Below, piece by piece: positions 1 through 11,219 of a DNA stretch of 64,000 nt. Source of the stretch: Neoarius graeffei (Eukaryota > Chordata > Actinopteri > Siluriformes > Ariidae); the NCBI RefSeq assembly GCF_027579695.1, contig NC_083592.1, positions 32,259,461-32,323,460 of the forward strand, in the 5' to 3' direction. The first letter of the stretch is position 1, and each line of letters begins with the position of its first letter. A program made the position numbers and the translations under genes. The notes under the pieces are model-generated. The model ran no database searches, was not told the DNA's origin, and saw nothing but the letters and a program-made list of their open reading frames with translations.

Positions 1-62
1 TAGTACAGAGGTGCTTATAAAAGATATATAGTTAAAATTATTTGAGAAGATTTATATAACCT

Positions 63-197
63 GCAATGACCTGGCGACTTGTCCAGGGTGTACCCCACCT
101 CTCACCCATAGTCAGCTGGGATAGGCTCCAGCTTGCCTGTGACCCTGCACAGGATAAGCGGCTACAGATAATGGATGGATGGATGGATGGATGGATT
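63..197 (+). repeat. tRNA-headed SINE, 3' portion (copy 1)
   Basis: This is the 3' part of the SINE family described in full at 638-1016. It starts at the conserved 'gacctggcgacttgtccaggg' block, runs through 'agtcagctgggataggctcc', and ends in a short GGAT tandem tail (about 170-197). The tRNA-like head is absent, so the copy is 5' truncated. Confidence 0.85.
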
Positions 198-627
198 TAC
201 ATCACCTTCATAAAAGGAGATGAAAACATTCAAACTGATGGCCACAGAGTCACTTATGATAATGAAATATAACACACTAAATGGCATGTTTGTGTAAAGG
301 AAATTTCTTTGTCTTCATTTTGTCCGAAGGAGATGAAATTTTATTGGTCTCAACTGCAGCATTATTTTCTACATTTGTTGACATTATTCTTTGCTGGCAA
401 GTGGCACAACTCTCTACAAAATGCATTTATTCATTTTCAAAATATAAAATGTTGTTCTGATGCATTTTTGTATTTGCATTGACATTTAATGTGGTAATTT
501 ACATAATACGTATTTTGTATTGTATTAAAATAGACCTTTGTTTATTGTTGCTAATTACAAACTGTAACCAATTTTTTTTGCAAATTCTAGTTACAATGTT
601 TCTGTTTCTTTTAATTTTTTATTGTAT
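198..627. other. AT-rich spacer, nothing recognised
   Basis: AT-rich sequence with no coding signal, splice-framed ORF or clear repeat boundary that I can recognise. Confidence 0.5.
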
Positions 628-637
628 AACATAAAAC

Positions 638-1016
638 TTGGGTAGCACGGTGGTGTAGTGGTTAGCGCTGTCGCCTCACAGCAAGAAGGTCCTGGGTTCG
701 AGCCCCGGGGCCGGCGAGGGCCTTTCTGTGTGGAGTTTGCATGTTCTCCTCGTGTCCGCGTGGGTTTCCTCCGGGTGCTCCGGTTTCCCCCACAGTCCAA
801 AGACATGCAGGTTAGGTTAACTGGTGACTCTAAATTGACCGTAGGTGTGAATGTGAGTGTGAATGGTTGTCTGTGTCTATGTGTCAGCCCTGTGATGACC
901 TGGCGACTTGTCCAGGGTGTACCCCGCCTTTCGCCCGTAGTCAGCTGGGATAGGCTCCAGCTTGCCTGCGACCCTGTAGAAGGATAAAGCAGCTAGAGAT
1001 AATGAGATGAGATGAG
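638..1016 (+). repeat. tRNA-derived SINE, full length (copy 2, reference copy)
   Basis: The head resembles a tRNA gene: an A-box-like segment (GGTGTAGTGGTTAGCG) and a B-box (GGTTCGAGCCC) near 655-705, as expected for an internal RNA polymerase III promoter. The body carries the block around 'ccacagtccaaagacatgcagg' and a conserved 3' region ('agtcagctgggatagg'), and the tail is 'gataatgagatgagatg'. A 10-bp direct repeat AACATAAAAC (628-637 and 1017-1026) flanks it and marks the target-site duplication, so it moved by LINE-assisted retroposition. It is the best-preserved copy to compare the others with. Confidence 0.92.
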
Positions 1017-1064
1017 AACATAAAACCTTGATAAATAAATAAAAGTGTTTTGTTGTTTTAAGTG

Positions 1065-1070
1065 TTTATT
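1065..1070 (-). terminator. Candidate polyadenylation signal of the natterin-like gene
   Basis: AATAAA on the minus strand, about 190 bp past the stop codon of the natterin-like gene. No better candidate lies closer. Confidence 0.5.
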
Positions 1071-1257
1071 GTTCAAAACATTTACAGGAAAAATGGCCCT
1101 TATTAAGATGATAGTTCACAAATTTATTATTTCTTGTTTTAAAGAAATACAAATAGTCCAATCTTTTTAGCATTTAACAATTTGCAGTTATATAACAATT
1201 ACAAGGGCATGTTGCAAAATAGTAGCTGGTTGTTGGTGTCTGTGACTTTTCATTGTA

Positions 1258-2757
1258 CTATGCAGCTGATGGACATGGCTTCGCATCGGGAATAGGCTCA
1301 CAGCGGTCCACCACTGCTCTGACCTCTCCTATCTGTATGCCATCATAGACACCATTGATGGAGGTCCACTGGGTCTCTCCATTGGCGTATGTTCGACTGA
1401 GCCTTGCTTTGAAGGGGATGTCAGCAGTCATCTTACGGCCCTCCATGCGAGCAGTGCAAGAGTGATTGGGTGGCACTGTTAGCTGAACTGACACTTCATG
1501 ACTAAGAGCTTCGACTAGGGTAGTACCACGATTGAACTGAAAGGTTTTCTCTGCAGTGAATTCCACTCCAGCACTACCAATCATAGGGATCGTGGCAGTG
1601 ATGCCTGTTGTAACACCAAGCATGGTGGTCCGGCCAATGTTCCAGGTGCTCTCCACCTCTGTGGTCTTGGAGATGGTCACTGTCTTTGTAATTGTCTGGC
1701 AATCATGGTTGGCAACACTGGAGATTCTCATGGTCTCTGGTGGGTAGTGAAAGAGCTCTACTTCATTAATACCATACTCAACATGGGAGATCTGTTGGGT
1801 GTACATGTCACGGTTGATGGCCAGAACTTCATATTTCTTGTACCAGTACTCATCACCCTCCCATGGCAGGAAGAAGGCTTCAAACTGAGGTACAACTTTA
1901 CCAAGCCCATACTTGTTCTTACCAACAAAAATGCCAACACCTCCACAGGTTTTAATGGCATTGTTTGGTACAGAACCATATGAACCTTCCTTCCACTCCA
2001 CAAACTCAAAGTTATCTACATTGACTAAAACTTCAAACTCAGGGGAGTGGTATTCTCTGTCACCATAGGGGTAGTTGCAGTATGGACCTTTGCTGGGAGT
2101 GTAAAAACCTGCTTCACAGTTGTATTTGCAGATATAATCAGAACGCTCTGTGTACCCATTATAGATGCCAACTGCACCTTGGGGAAGCGAGCCTTCCCAC
2201 TTGGTCCAGTTTAGATTGACATTGTCGCCAAATAGATGTGAATAGCTCAGTGGTTCCTCAAGCTCTGGAGGTGTAAGTGGGCCAGCAACTGGATCACTGT
2301 TTATAAGAGGTGGGACTTTGCCCTCAAGAAGTGGGTTCAAAAGAGATGCTGTATATAAAAAAAAGACAGCAATATCAGTCATATTTATGGCATATAAGAG
2401 AACTGATATCAACAACCTTACTGATGTTATGTCATTTCTGATTATCTCAGTAGTTATCTAAATAATTATACAATAACCATTTACAGCAAGAGACAAACAA
2501 TTAAATAAAAAATTGTAATTTATTGAATTATATTGTAAAACTAAATATAATCATAAGTGTAAAATATAAAATATATTAGGAACATAAGTGTATTTTATAC
2601 AGTATAGTAATATGAATGTAAATTAAAGCATAAGCACTCTACCTTTCTTAGTATTTACACTTTTCTCGACTATGTCTTTTAGGTTGATCTGTGGCTCTGT
2701 GGCAGGGGCACACAAAGCCCCCAGCTGAAGAAGGCTGATGACAACAAACAGCTTCAT
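1258..2757 (-). CDS. Natterin-like secreted protein (DM9 plus aerolysin-fold domain)
   Basis: Two coding exons join in frame: 2757-2643 and 2348-1258, giving 401 residues. The donor is GTAGAG after 2643 and the acceptor is TATATACAG before 2348. Exon 1 encodes a signal peptide (MKLFVVISLLQLGALCA, cleavage near A17-A19). Residues about 86-216 form a DM9/DUF3421-type region (start KWEGSLPQGAVGIYNG, end YKKYEVLAIN). Residues about 217-401 match the beta-rich aerolysin-like half of natterins, with the T/S-rich stretch KTVTISKTTEVESTWNIG. Family members are secreted proteins that bind sugars or membranes and can form pores; teleosts carry many non-venom paralogues, and an innate-defence role is inferred. 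The frame is open throughout. Exon 2 extends upstream as ORF into the intron, but its first in-frame Met there lacks a signal peptide, which is why I chose the spliced start. Confidence 0.85.
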
Positions 2758-3150
2758 CTGTAAAGGATCTATGATTAGTGGTTTTCCATTTTATTCAACA
2801 TTGCTTTGTATTAACTCACTGTACTCGATTATTGTTATTGGTGTGTATTATTAGGTATCATGCCTGCATCATTTGTTTGACTGACTACATTGTAATCAGG
2901 GTTTATAGTATTCTTTTCACTAACACATCTTCTGACTAGTATGCTTTATTTATTACTTGCATTGCTCTTTTACTGGCTCCTATGACTTATACATTGCATT
3001 GGTTAGTACATCTGCCTAATTCATTAATGTATTTTTATATGTATTGCTTTTGGAGATAGTTAAGATGTCAATTGTTCTGATGCCTAGACTTAAAACTGCC
3101 AATACCCCTACTGATACATTACATAATTTTGATGCAAAAAGTGTACATAC

Positions 3151-3175
3151 CTTTGTGGTCTGTCACCTGTGTGCA
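3151..3175 (-). other. Candidate 5' UTR exon of the natterin-like gene
   Basis: A consensus donor, CAAAG|GTATGT, lies at 3151/3150. The acceptor TTTACAG ends exactly at the base before the start codon (2758), so the leader would join directly to ATG. The 5' edge is inferred from the TATA box and is approximate. Confidence 0.5.
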
Positions 3176-3196
3176 GATCAGTCTAATGATTCGGGC

Positions 3197-3203
3197 TTAT
3201 ATA
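3197..3203 (-). promoter_or_regulatory. TATA box of the natterin-like gene
   Basis: TATATAA on the minus strand in the context GCTATATAAGC. It lies about 25-30 bp before the inferred transcription start near 3170 and about 45 bp before the candidate leader-exon donor. A TATA promoter suits an inducible or tissue-restricted secreted protein. Confidence 0.6.
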
Positions 3204-3641
3204 GCTCTTTTATGGAGTCTTAAGTCATAAATCTCAAATCTGCTGTTGCACTCTCATGCTATCATCTCTAATCTCAGCATGCTGTAGAGTGAGGAACCAC
3301 ACAAATGTAAACTGTTAAGTCAACATTACAGGGTTTCATTTCAAGACTTTGGATATTTTGGGTTGATTAATATTGCAACATACAATCCATACACAAATAA
3401 ATAAATAAATAAATAAATAAATAAATCCTGAAAATGTCTAAGTAAGGTATTTAGGTTAAAAGGGTATAATAGGAAGCTTTTTTTTTTTTTTTAAATCCCA
3501 TAGCTGAAGTTCAGCAATGGTAGCACTGTAAAAACATGCTGTTATTGTACAGTATTTCCTTTTTTAAAAATAAATACTGTTTTGTTATTTTACAGGACTG
3601 TACTATATACAACTAGGCAAATTGAGCAGTGCACTGGATTC
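3204..3641. other. Spacer with AATA microsatellite
   Basis: Upstream flank of the natterin-like gene. It holds an (AATA)n run at about 3397-3425 and a T tract at 3480-3492. I see no gene. Confidence 0.5.
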
Positions 3642-4200
3642 TGTGAGTGGCAAAAGTATGTGAACCTTTACTTTCACTATCTGGTGTGATCCCCTTGTGC
3701 AGCAATAACTGCAACTAAACATTTCCGGTAACTGCTGATCAGTCCTGCACACCAGCTTGGAGGAATTTTAGCCCATTCCTCCATACAGAACAACTTCAAC
3801 TCTGGGATGTTGGTGGGTTTCCTCACATGAACTGCTCGCTTCAGGTCCTTCCACAACATTTCGATTGGATTAAAATCAGAACTTTGACTTGGCCATTCCA
3901 AAACATTAACTTTATTCTTCTTTAACCATTCTTTGGTAGAACGACTTGTGTGCTTAGGGTTGTTGTCTTGCTGCATGACCCACCTTCTCTTGAGATTCAG
4001 TTCATGGACAGATGTCCTGACATTTTCCTTTAGAATTCGCAGGTGTAATTCAGAATTTGTTGTTTCATCAATGATGGCAAGCCGTCCTGGCCCAGATGCA
4101 GCAAAACAGGCCCAAACCATGATACTACTACCACCATGTTTCACAGATGGGATAAAGTTCTTATGCTGGAATGCAGTGTTTTCCTTTCTCCAAACATAAC

Positions 4201-4745
4201 TGTAAGAATATAATCCTGAATATTCCTAAACCTACTCTTGTAAATGTGCGGCCCAAGGGTGACTGTCGTGTAGTGTAGCAGTTTAGGGTTAACTTTAGGC
4301 CAGAGATAATACGTGCTGCTCTGTACATTTTGTACTTTTCACATGTTCTGTTCCTATTTCATATCCTGGTCAACTCACCATATAAGGAGTTGTTTTATTA
4401 TACATGAAAGAGCAGACCATACACCCCCTAGAACAGGAGGAACCAGGAATGTGGTTTCAGTGAAACTAGAAGGTACAGAGAAAAGCAAAAGAGTATGTTC
4501 TCGCGGTTATTGAACTGTGCATAACTCCTGTGTGACCTTGATACTGAGTGTGCAAAACACATTCCATAACTTTCTACTGCTGATACTCCCTATGCAGAAG
4601 TGTGTATATATACGCCCTGACGCAGCTATGTGTCGGGACACGCAGAGAATAAACCAGATTGATTTAACTCATGTGGTTCGCTCTCTTCTTGTCCTCGGAG
4701 ATCTCCTGGTAACGCATCTGAACAGTACGCAGCGCAATCTTAACA
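4201..4745 (+). repeat. 5' LTR of the endogenous retrovirus
   Basis: 545 bp, 5'-TGTAAGAATATAATCC to CTTAACA-3'. U3 ends at a TATA-like 'gtgtatatatacgcc' (about 4604-4618). AATAAA at about 4649-4654 is the probable polyadenylation signal. Confidence 0.92.
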
Positions 4746-4748
4746 ATT

Positions 4749-4766
4749 TGGTGACCCCGACGTGAT
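4749..4766 (+). promoter_or_regulatory. Retroviral primer-binding site, tRNA-Trp type
   Basis: TGGTGACCCCGACGTGAT starts three bases after the LTR end. It is the complement of the 3' end of vertebrate tRNA-Trp including CCA, the primer known from avian sarcoma-leukosis viruses. All 18 bases agree with the tRNA-Trp sequence as I know it. Confidence 0.85.
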
Positions 4767-4819
4767 ACTCTCAATCAGGTAAGACATGTTTGATTGACTA
4801 CCTGGTTGGAAGTAGTTCC

Positions 4820-4953
4820 GTAGTGCCCTAAGGAGGGCTTTGTTTTCCCTGGTTCGAGTCCAGGAAGAGCGCGCTATAGAAATTTGTGTAGTGCCCTAAG
4901 GAGGGCTTTGTTTTCCCTGGTTCGAGTCCAGGAAGAGCGTGCTATAGAAATTT
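4820..4953 (+). repeat. 68-bp tandem duplication in the retroviral leader
   Basis: Two copies (4820-4885 and 4888-4953) differ at one base in the region compared. Each holds CCCTGGTTCGAGTCCAGG, which folds like a tRNA T-arm (5-bp stem, TTCGA loop) and contains a B-box-like motif. The origin could be a captured tRNA fragment; the function is unknown. Confidence 0.75.
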
Positions 4954-5005
4954 AGATAAATATCTGCTGTTTGTTTCTGTTCAGATCCGTTTGCTTTACT
5001 GTACG

Positions 5006-6427
5006 ATGGGGGGCTCGTATCCTAAACCTGAGGTCACAGACACCCCGGCGGAATGGATGAATAAGTGTGGTTTAGGCTATTACGTTACGCCGTGGCTGGA
5101 CAATTTGGCTGGGTGGACGGAGGCAAATCCTCAGATTCCATCGTATCCCCGTGATGGGACGTTTAATCCAGGCTTCCTTGCTTCAGCGCACCGTATGATT
5201 TATGAAAGCTTAGGCGATCCGGATTGGGACCGCCCTTATATGCGCGCAGGGTATGATAAATGGTTTGACATGAAGAAGGTATGGGATAAATCAAAGGGTG
5301 TTTACACCCCGAGACCTGTTTTAAAGGCTATTCCAAAACCAAAACTTTCTCAGTCAACCTCCCATGTAAAGCGAGGGAGGAATAGTTACGTCCCACTCAT
5401 TCCTCATCTCATATACATGTCCAGTAAATTTGTTAGCACATGATTTAATGTGCAAATTAGAAATAAATCTCACATCCACTCCAGATGGACTAACTATTGA
5501 AGTAAGTGAAATGTGTAGTGTGCAGTATGGGTTTGGAAGCCCTCTGTATGTGTATGTCTGGCAGCTCTGTTCAGATCAGCTCACACAAACTCCAAAACAC
5601 CTTGTACAGCTCGCACATTTGAACACCTCATCAGTTGACACAGATTATATGATGAGGAGCGTTTGCTCGAAATAGTCGATGTGTTGCAACCTAGAAATGA
5701 CGTCGCTATGAATATAAAGGAAGAAATAGCTCCGGCTCAGGAAGGTGGCCGTCCGCGTCAGCGCACCGTGTCGACATTTTTTTGGAGGGACACACCGAAT
5801 GCTTTGCAGCTCCTGCGTGAGCAGTTAACTAGGTATTTACTGGCTATGAAACAAGCGAACCGTGATCTGTCGCAGGTTACTAACTGTAAACAGGAAAAGT
5901 CAGAAGTGACGTCGGCCTTTTGGAAACGTTTTGGTGAAGTTTGGCAGCACCTGGGTGGGTTAGAATTGGACATGACTCAACCCAATCCAATGTTCCTGTC
6001 CACCTTTTTATCTAACTGCCGCCCTGAGGTTCAGAACGTTTTGAAACATCACTTGAGCGATAGGACTCATTTGGTCCTTCGCCAAGCGGGTGAACGGTTG
6101 AGGACAATGGAAAGTGATGGGTTGTTAGATTGTAAGACTAATAAAGCATGTTTATCTGTGGCCCCACAGGGCCCCGGGTCGTATCGTCATAATAATGACA
6201 AAACACGCACCGGGCCTCGCACATGGTCGGGTGGGAACCGGAAGAAAACAGGCAGGTGCCACTATTGTGGAAAGGAGGGCCACTGGATGAGGGAATGCTA
6301 TGCGCGGCGGAGGGATGAGCAGAGTAGGACGGGAGAATTAGGGGATGTGTTGCAAGGCCAGAATCCCGGACCTAAGGGCTATCGGCAGAATAACGGACAG
6401 GACCAGCGCTATCACGCCCCGCTATAG
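5006..6427 (+). pseudogene. gag region of the endogenous retrovirus
   Basis: The region opens with MGGSYPKPEV; a glycine at position 2 suits matrix myristoylation. The first block is matrix-like. The later block, from about 5700, reads as capsid (LREQLTRYLLAMKQANRDL; RPEVQNVLKHHL) followed by a basic nucleocapsid with one CCHC zinc knuckle (CHYCGKEGHWMREC, near 6259-6300). Gag would form the viral core; here it is a fossil copy and is not fully open. Confidence 0.8.
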
Positions 6428-9400
6428 GGCTGCCCCCAGGGTACGGAATCCACAGCCGTTGCCATGTTAAATCTCTCTTTTAGCTCTCCTCGTAACGCGG
6501 AGCTCCCTCTTGTGCCTCTGTGTTTGGCAGGAAGGGAGTATCCGTTTATACTTGATACTGGGGCCACTATGTCCTCAGTAGGGAGGGATTATGAGGGTCC
6601 TTTATCTACACGGTTTGTTAGCTCTGTGGGGATAGAAGGGGTTCCTTTTGACTCTAGTTGTACACCACCCTTACCTGTCATCTGCACTCTGGACCCTTCA
6701 CTGCGTTTTTCACACTCTTTCATTTTTATGCCAGAGTGCCCTTTTAATCTTTTAGGTCGCGACCTCATGAGTCTTCTCGGACTCTCGATCTCCTTTAGCG
6801 GCTCACACATGATTGTTGATACTCCGGACGGTGCTCCGCCTGATGTTTTTGCTCTATCCAGTTCTGTGCTGCCACATAACATTCTGAACGCTGCTTGTAC
6901 GTCCCAAGCTCTTTCCCCTGTTCTCTCTGCTCTTCCTAACACCCTGTGGGCGGATCATAAGGACGATGTGGGCTCTGTGAGCTGCTCTCCGTATGAAGCT
7001 GTTATTAAACACTCTACACCTGTTTATGTTAAACAATACCCTCTGTCTCCTAGTAAGCTCGATGGTATTGACAATATTCTACAATCTCTTTTGCAGCAAG
7101 GTGTCGTGGTTCCTTGTGTCAGCCCGTATAACACCCCAGTGAACCCGGTCCCAAAACCGGATGGCACATGGCGCCTCACTCAAGATCTACGTAAAATAAA
7201 TGAACTCATCGTTCCCGTGGCTCCAGTGGTCCCTGACGTTCCTTCTCTTATGTCTTCTATTCCGTGTGACCATGCTTATTTCTCTGTGATTGATTTGTGC
7301 TCTGCCTTTTTCAGTGTTCCTGTGGGCCATGAGACTCAGCCCCTGTTTGCTTTCACACACAGGGGAAGACAATACACGTGGACGCGGTTGCCACAGGGTT
7401 TCATTGACTCACCGGCGGTCTTCACTGCCGTATTGCGGGACGCGCTGGCTGATCTCTGTCTTCCCCGGGGCTCCACGGTGCTCCAGTACGCGGATGATCT
7501 TCTGGTAACGGCGGAGGATCAAGACGCTTGTGCTGCCGCCACATTGTCTCTCCTCACACTCCTGGCGCAGAAGGGTTTCAAGGTCTCCCGCACGAAGTTG
7601 CAGTTTTGCCTCACAACTGTTCGCTACTTGGGACATGACCTCTCCCAGGGTTCCAGGAGGCTTAGCCCGGAACGCGTTCAAGTCATTATGGACACTCAGG
7701 TACCTGCAACCAAGCACGCTCTCATGGCATTTCTGGGCCTCATCAATTACTGTCGTCAATGGATCCCTGACTGTTCAATCTATGACAAGTGTTTGCGTTC
7801 AGCTATAAGTCACTCAGATCCTTTGACTCAGCCCCTGGTCTGGACTGAGGACATGCTAACGGCCTTCAAGGCTCTGAAGCAAGCTTTGTGCTCCGCCCCT
7901 GCTCTCGGGCTGCCGAACTATCGTTTGCCGTTTCACCTGTATGTGTGCAATCAGAAGGGGACCGCCTCTGGGGTGCTGGCTCAGGAGCACGGGGGGGGCA
8001 TGCGACCTTGCGCGTTTCTGTCTAAAACTCTTGACGCTGTGGCACAAGGGCTTCCTGGCTGTCTTAGGGCTGTTGCTGCGTGTGCTCTCATGGTCACGGA
8101 CGCTGAAAAACTTGTTTTGTCGCATCCGCTCATTTTACACACTTCACATGACGTCGTGTACATTCTGCGGAATCTTAGCACTCAGCATTTGTCTGCTCAG
8201 CGTCGCTCTGGCTATGAGTTTATTCTTTTGGCCACAGAGCATCTCACTGTTAAGCCCTCCTCGTCGTTTGATTCTGTCGCCCACGCTCTTCAGCGTCTTC
8301 TTAACTCACAGGATGACGATGTTGCGTTTGACTCACATGACTGTCTTTCTAATATCGTTTTTGAGACTAGCATCCGCCCAGACTTACACTCCACCCCTCT
8401 TTCTACAGGCGATTCTCTTTTTGTAGATGGTTCCTGTTCCCGCCCTGCGGATGGTGTGTTCCTGTGTGGTTACTCTGTTTGTCGCCTCCCTGATGAAATT
8501 GTTGAAGCTCATTCTTTGCCTTTTTCTTCTGCTCAGGCTGCGGAGCTCTATGCTTTGACTCGCGCATGTATTTTGGCTCAAGACACAGACGTTACTATTT
8601 ACACCGACTCACGCTACGCTTTCGGCGTGGCGCACGACTTCGGCCGCATTTGGGCGTCTCGGGGGTTTACGACAGCCGACGGTAAGCCCATTTCTCATTC
8701 TTCACTTGTTACTGATTTAATCACCGCCTGTCTCCTTCCGTGCACGTTGGCCATTGTTAAGACACGCGCGCACACAAGAGGGGACTCATTTGAAGTAAAG
8801 GGCAATTCATTCGCTGATCGAGTCGCTAAAGCTGCAGCCGCATCCGGTGTCCTGCCTCCAGGCTTTAATTGCGCTTTAGTTTCTACTGATCGCATGGTTA
8901 GCGCTGTCTTACCTGACATAGATCTCATTTCTATCCAGGCCTCGGCCTCTGTGGCAGATACACAGTTCTGGGACGCCCAGGGCGCGACAGAGAAGAGTGG
9001 CGTTTTGCTTGACGCACAGGGCCGTCTTTGTTTACCTCGTCACTGTACTCCCTTTCTCGTCCGCGAGTTCCATGGTCCCACTCATCGCGGCCGAAGAGGG
9101 GTAGTGGAGGATATGAACAGAACATTTTGCATTAATAATTTGCACACAGACGCACACAACATTCTGGACAAGTGTTTAACGTGCGCCCAGAATAATCTAT
9201 CTAAACCAGGCGCGGTACATCAGCACCTTCCCATACCCGACACGCCTTTCCAAGAATGGCAGATCGACTTCACTCACATGCCAAAGCAGGGCCCGTTCAA
9301 ATACCTTTTGGTCATGATTGACAAATTTTCACGGTGGATTGAGGCTTTCCCGTGCAGCAAAGAGAACGCCCGAACAGCAGTGAACAAACTTACACAGGAA

Positions 9401-10045
9401 ATTATCCCACGTTACGGTCTTCCGGTAGGAATTGACTCTGATAAGGGAACGCCGTTCACCTCTAAGGTAACGCAGGAGCTATGTAAAGACCTCAAGATCA
9501 ATTGGCGTTTTCATATCCCATACCATCCACAGTCCTCTGGCATTGTGGAGCGCGCGAATAGAACAATTAAGGGTAAGTTGCGTAAGGCTATGCAAGACGC
9601 AGGCACGAAAAATTGGGTCCAAGTTTTACCGTTGGTCCTCGCTGATATGCGCATGACTGCTCAGGTCGCTCTCGACAATTTATCTCCGTACGAGCTCGTC
9701 ATGGGACGCCCCTTTCCTGTCCCTTGGCGTAGAGGCATGCAGGTTATAGGAACGGGTGATCTTGAAGTACATCTCAGCGAGTACGCGGTGGGTCTCATGC
9801 GGGTGCTGGATGAGTATTGGGCGAGAGTAAATTCCAAAAAGCCTCCCATTCCAGAGGCACACACTCACCCCTTTGAGGTAGGGGACAGAGTTTTAGTAAA
9901 GAGATTCGCTAAACTAAACGCTCCCATGGAGGAGTCACCCTACAGTGGGCCCACCGATGTACTCGCTGTAACTCGCACGGCTGTGCTAACGGACCTTTTT
10001 CCACAGTGGATCCATGCCAGCAGAATAAAGAAGGCTCCAATGTAA
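6428..10045 (+). pseudogene. pol region of the endogenous retrovirus (PR-RT-RNase H-IN)
   Basis: Long open stretch in the gag frame. Protease has LDTGATMS near 6550. Reverse transcriptase has TRLPQGFIDSP and YADDLL (about 7480-7505). RNase H has FVDGSC and YTDSRYAFG (about 8420-8620). Integrase has an HHCC zinc-binding region (about 9050-9190), then a core with WQIDFTHM, IDSDKGTPF and YHPQSSGIVERANR carrying the D,D,E triad, and a C-terminal GDRVLVKRF domain. The domain order and same-frame gag-pol layout match gamma- and epsilon-type retroviruses. Confidence 0.88.
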
Positions 10046-10285
10046 TAGAAATCTATATTGTTGATGCTTAACAGACTTTTGTGTTTCAGAAAGTTGCTGT
10101 GACAATAGCTGACGGCCTTTTCAGGGATCCCCTTCCAGCATCTGGAGCAATCCAGTTTCGGCTGATCTACAAAGAGGGGATGGTTGGTGAGTCTTGCAAA
10201 GTTCTGGGCTGAAGAGTCTGAAAAGCACGGGAGCCTGTGATATTTTTCGCCGTCTGCACCCTGTGAGCATTAGAGAACAAAGTCA

Positions 10286-10579
10286 GTGACCAGTATGACT
10301 TTCTTCATCATCGTGCTGATCTCAACGCTTGGGGCAGGGTTACCCGCACAAGCAATACACCGGGACCCAAGGGATAACGAGTTTTGGAAATATATAAACT
10401 TCACTGTAAAAACATCAATGAATATGAGTAAACCTTGTTATGTGTGTTCTTTGTTACCCCATGACAGCAGCGATCCTTTTCCGGTCCGAATAGCCCCATC
10501 TAACTACTCTAAGGTTAATATGACATGGCTCAGCCTGTGGCCCGTTTCTTTTCCATTGTTGCATGGATCGTATATATAA
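10286..10579 (+). pseudogene. Short env-like segment of the endogenous retrovirus
   Basis: The segment begins with a signal-peptide-like run (MTFFIIVLISTLGAGLPAQA) and continues with N-glycosylation sites (NFT, NMS, NYS, NMT) and a CYVC motif seen at the N-terminus of fish retroviral surface proteins. There is no transmembrane subunit before the polypurine tract, so only a fraction of an envelope gene is present. Confidence 0.6.
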
Positions 10580-10663
10580 TATGATGATCTCGCACACAGG
10601 TTATATCCCTGTGTCGGCCAAGACTGGGGTGTGAATAATACTCTGGGCTTGCGTCAGAGTATT

Positions 10664-10674
10664 AAAGAGGGGAT
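10664..10674 (+). promoter_or_regulatory. Polypurine tract of the endogenous retrovirus
   Basis: Purine-rich 'aaagagggga' sits directly before the TG of the 3' LTR, the expected plus-strand primer. Confidence 0.75.
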
Positions 10675-11219
10675 TGTAAGAATATAATCCTGAATATTCC
10701 TAAACCTACTCTTGTAAATGTGCGGCCCAAGGGTGACTGTCGTGTAGTGTAGCAGTTTAGGGTTAACTTTAGGCCAGAGATAATACGTGCTGCTCTGTAC
10801 ATTTTGTACTTTTCACATGTTCTGTTCCTATTTCATATCCTGGTCAACTCACCATATAAGGAGTTGTTTTATTATACATGAAAGAGCAGACCATACACCC
10901 CCTAGAACAGGAGGAACCAGGAATGTGGTTTCAGTGAAACTAGAAGGTACAGAGAAAAGCAAAAGAGTATGTTCTCGCGGTTATTGAACTGTGCATAACT
11001 CCTGTGTGACCTTGATACTGAGTGTGCAAAACACATTCCATAACTTTCTACTGCTGATACTCCCTATGCAGAAGTGTGTATATATACGCCCTGACGCAGC
11101 TATGTGTCGGGACACGCAGAGAATAAACCAGATTGATTTAACTCATGTGGTTCGCTCTCTTCTTGTCCTCGGAGATCTCCTGGTAACGCATCTGAACAGT
11201 ACGCAGCGCAATCTTAACA
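10675..11219 (+). repeat. 3' LTR of the endogenous retrovirus
   Basis: 545 bp, with the same length and apparently the same sequence as the 5' LTR. It is followed by the second ATAAC (11220-11224) and then by resumed Tc1 sequence. Confidence 0.92.

Larger units (their letters stand above)
4201..11219 (+). mobile_element. Endogenous retrovirus (class I, gamma/epsilon-like), young
   Basis: It is a 7.0-kb provirus with 545-bp LTRs that begin TG and end CA. A 5-bp target duplication ATAAC lies at 4196-4200 and 11220-11224, and the target is a Tc1 element. Parts in order: 5' LTR, tRNA-Trp primer site, leader, gag, pol, a short env-like segment, polypurine tract, 3' LTR. By eye the two LTRs are identical along their whole length, so the insertion is very recent on the scale of this window. 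Gag and pol lie in one frame across a termination codon, the arrangement that gammaretroviruses use with read-through. The element is nearly complete in gag-pol, but it is broken in a few places and has only a fraction of env. Confidence 0.9.

Noticed and set aside
655-710. tRNA gene
   Set aside because: A and B boxes are present, but no cloverleaf closes and the sequence continues into the SINE body; the same holds for every other SINE head in the window.
7941-8426. Overlapping genes opposite or out of frame with retroviral pol
   Set aside because: They are shadows of the pol frame without independent signals.
10286-10579. Complete or domesticated envelope gene
   Set aside because: Only an N-terminal segment is present, with no transmembrane subunit, so there is no evidence for a co-opted envelope.
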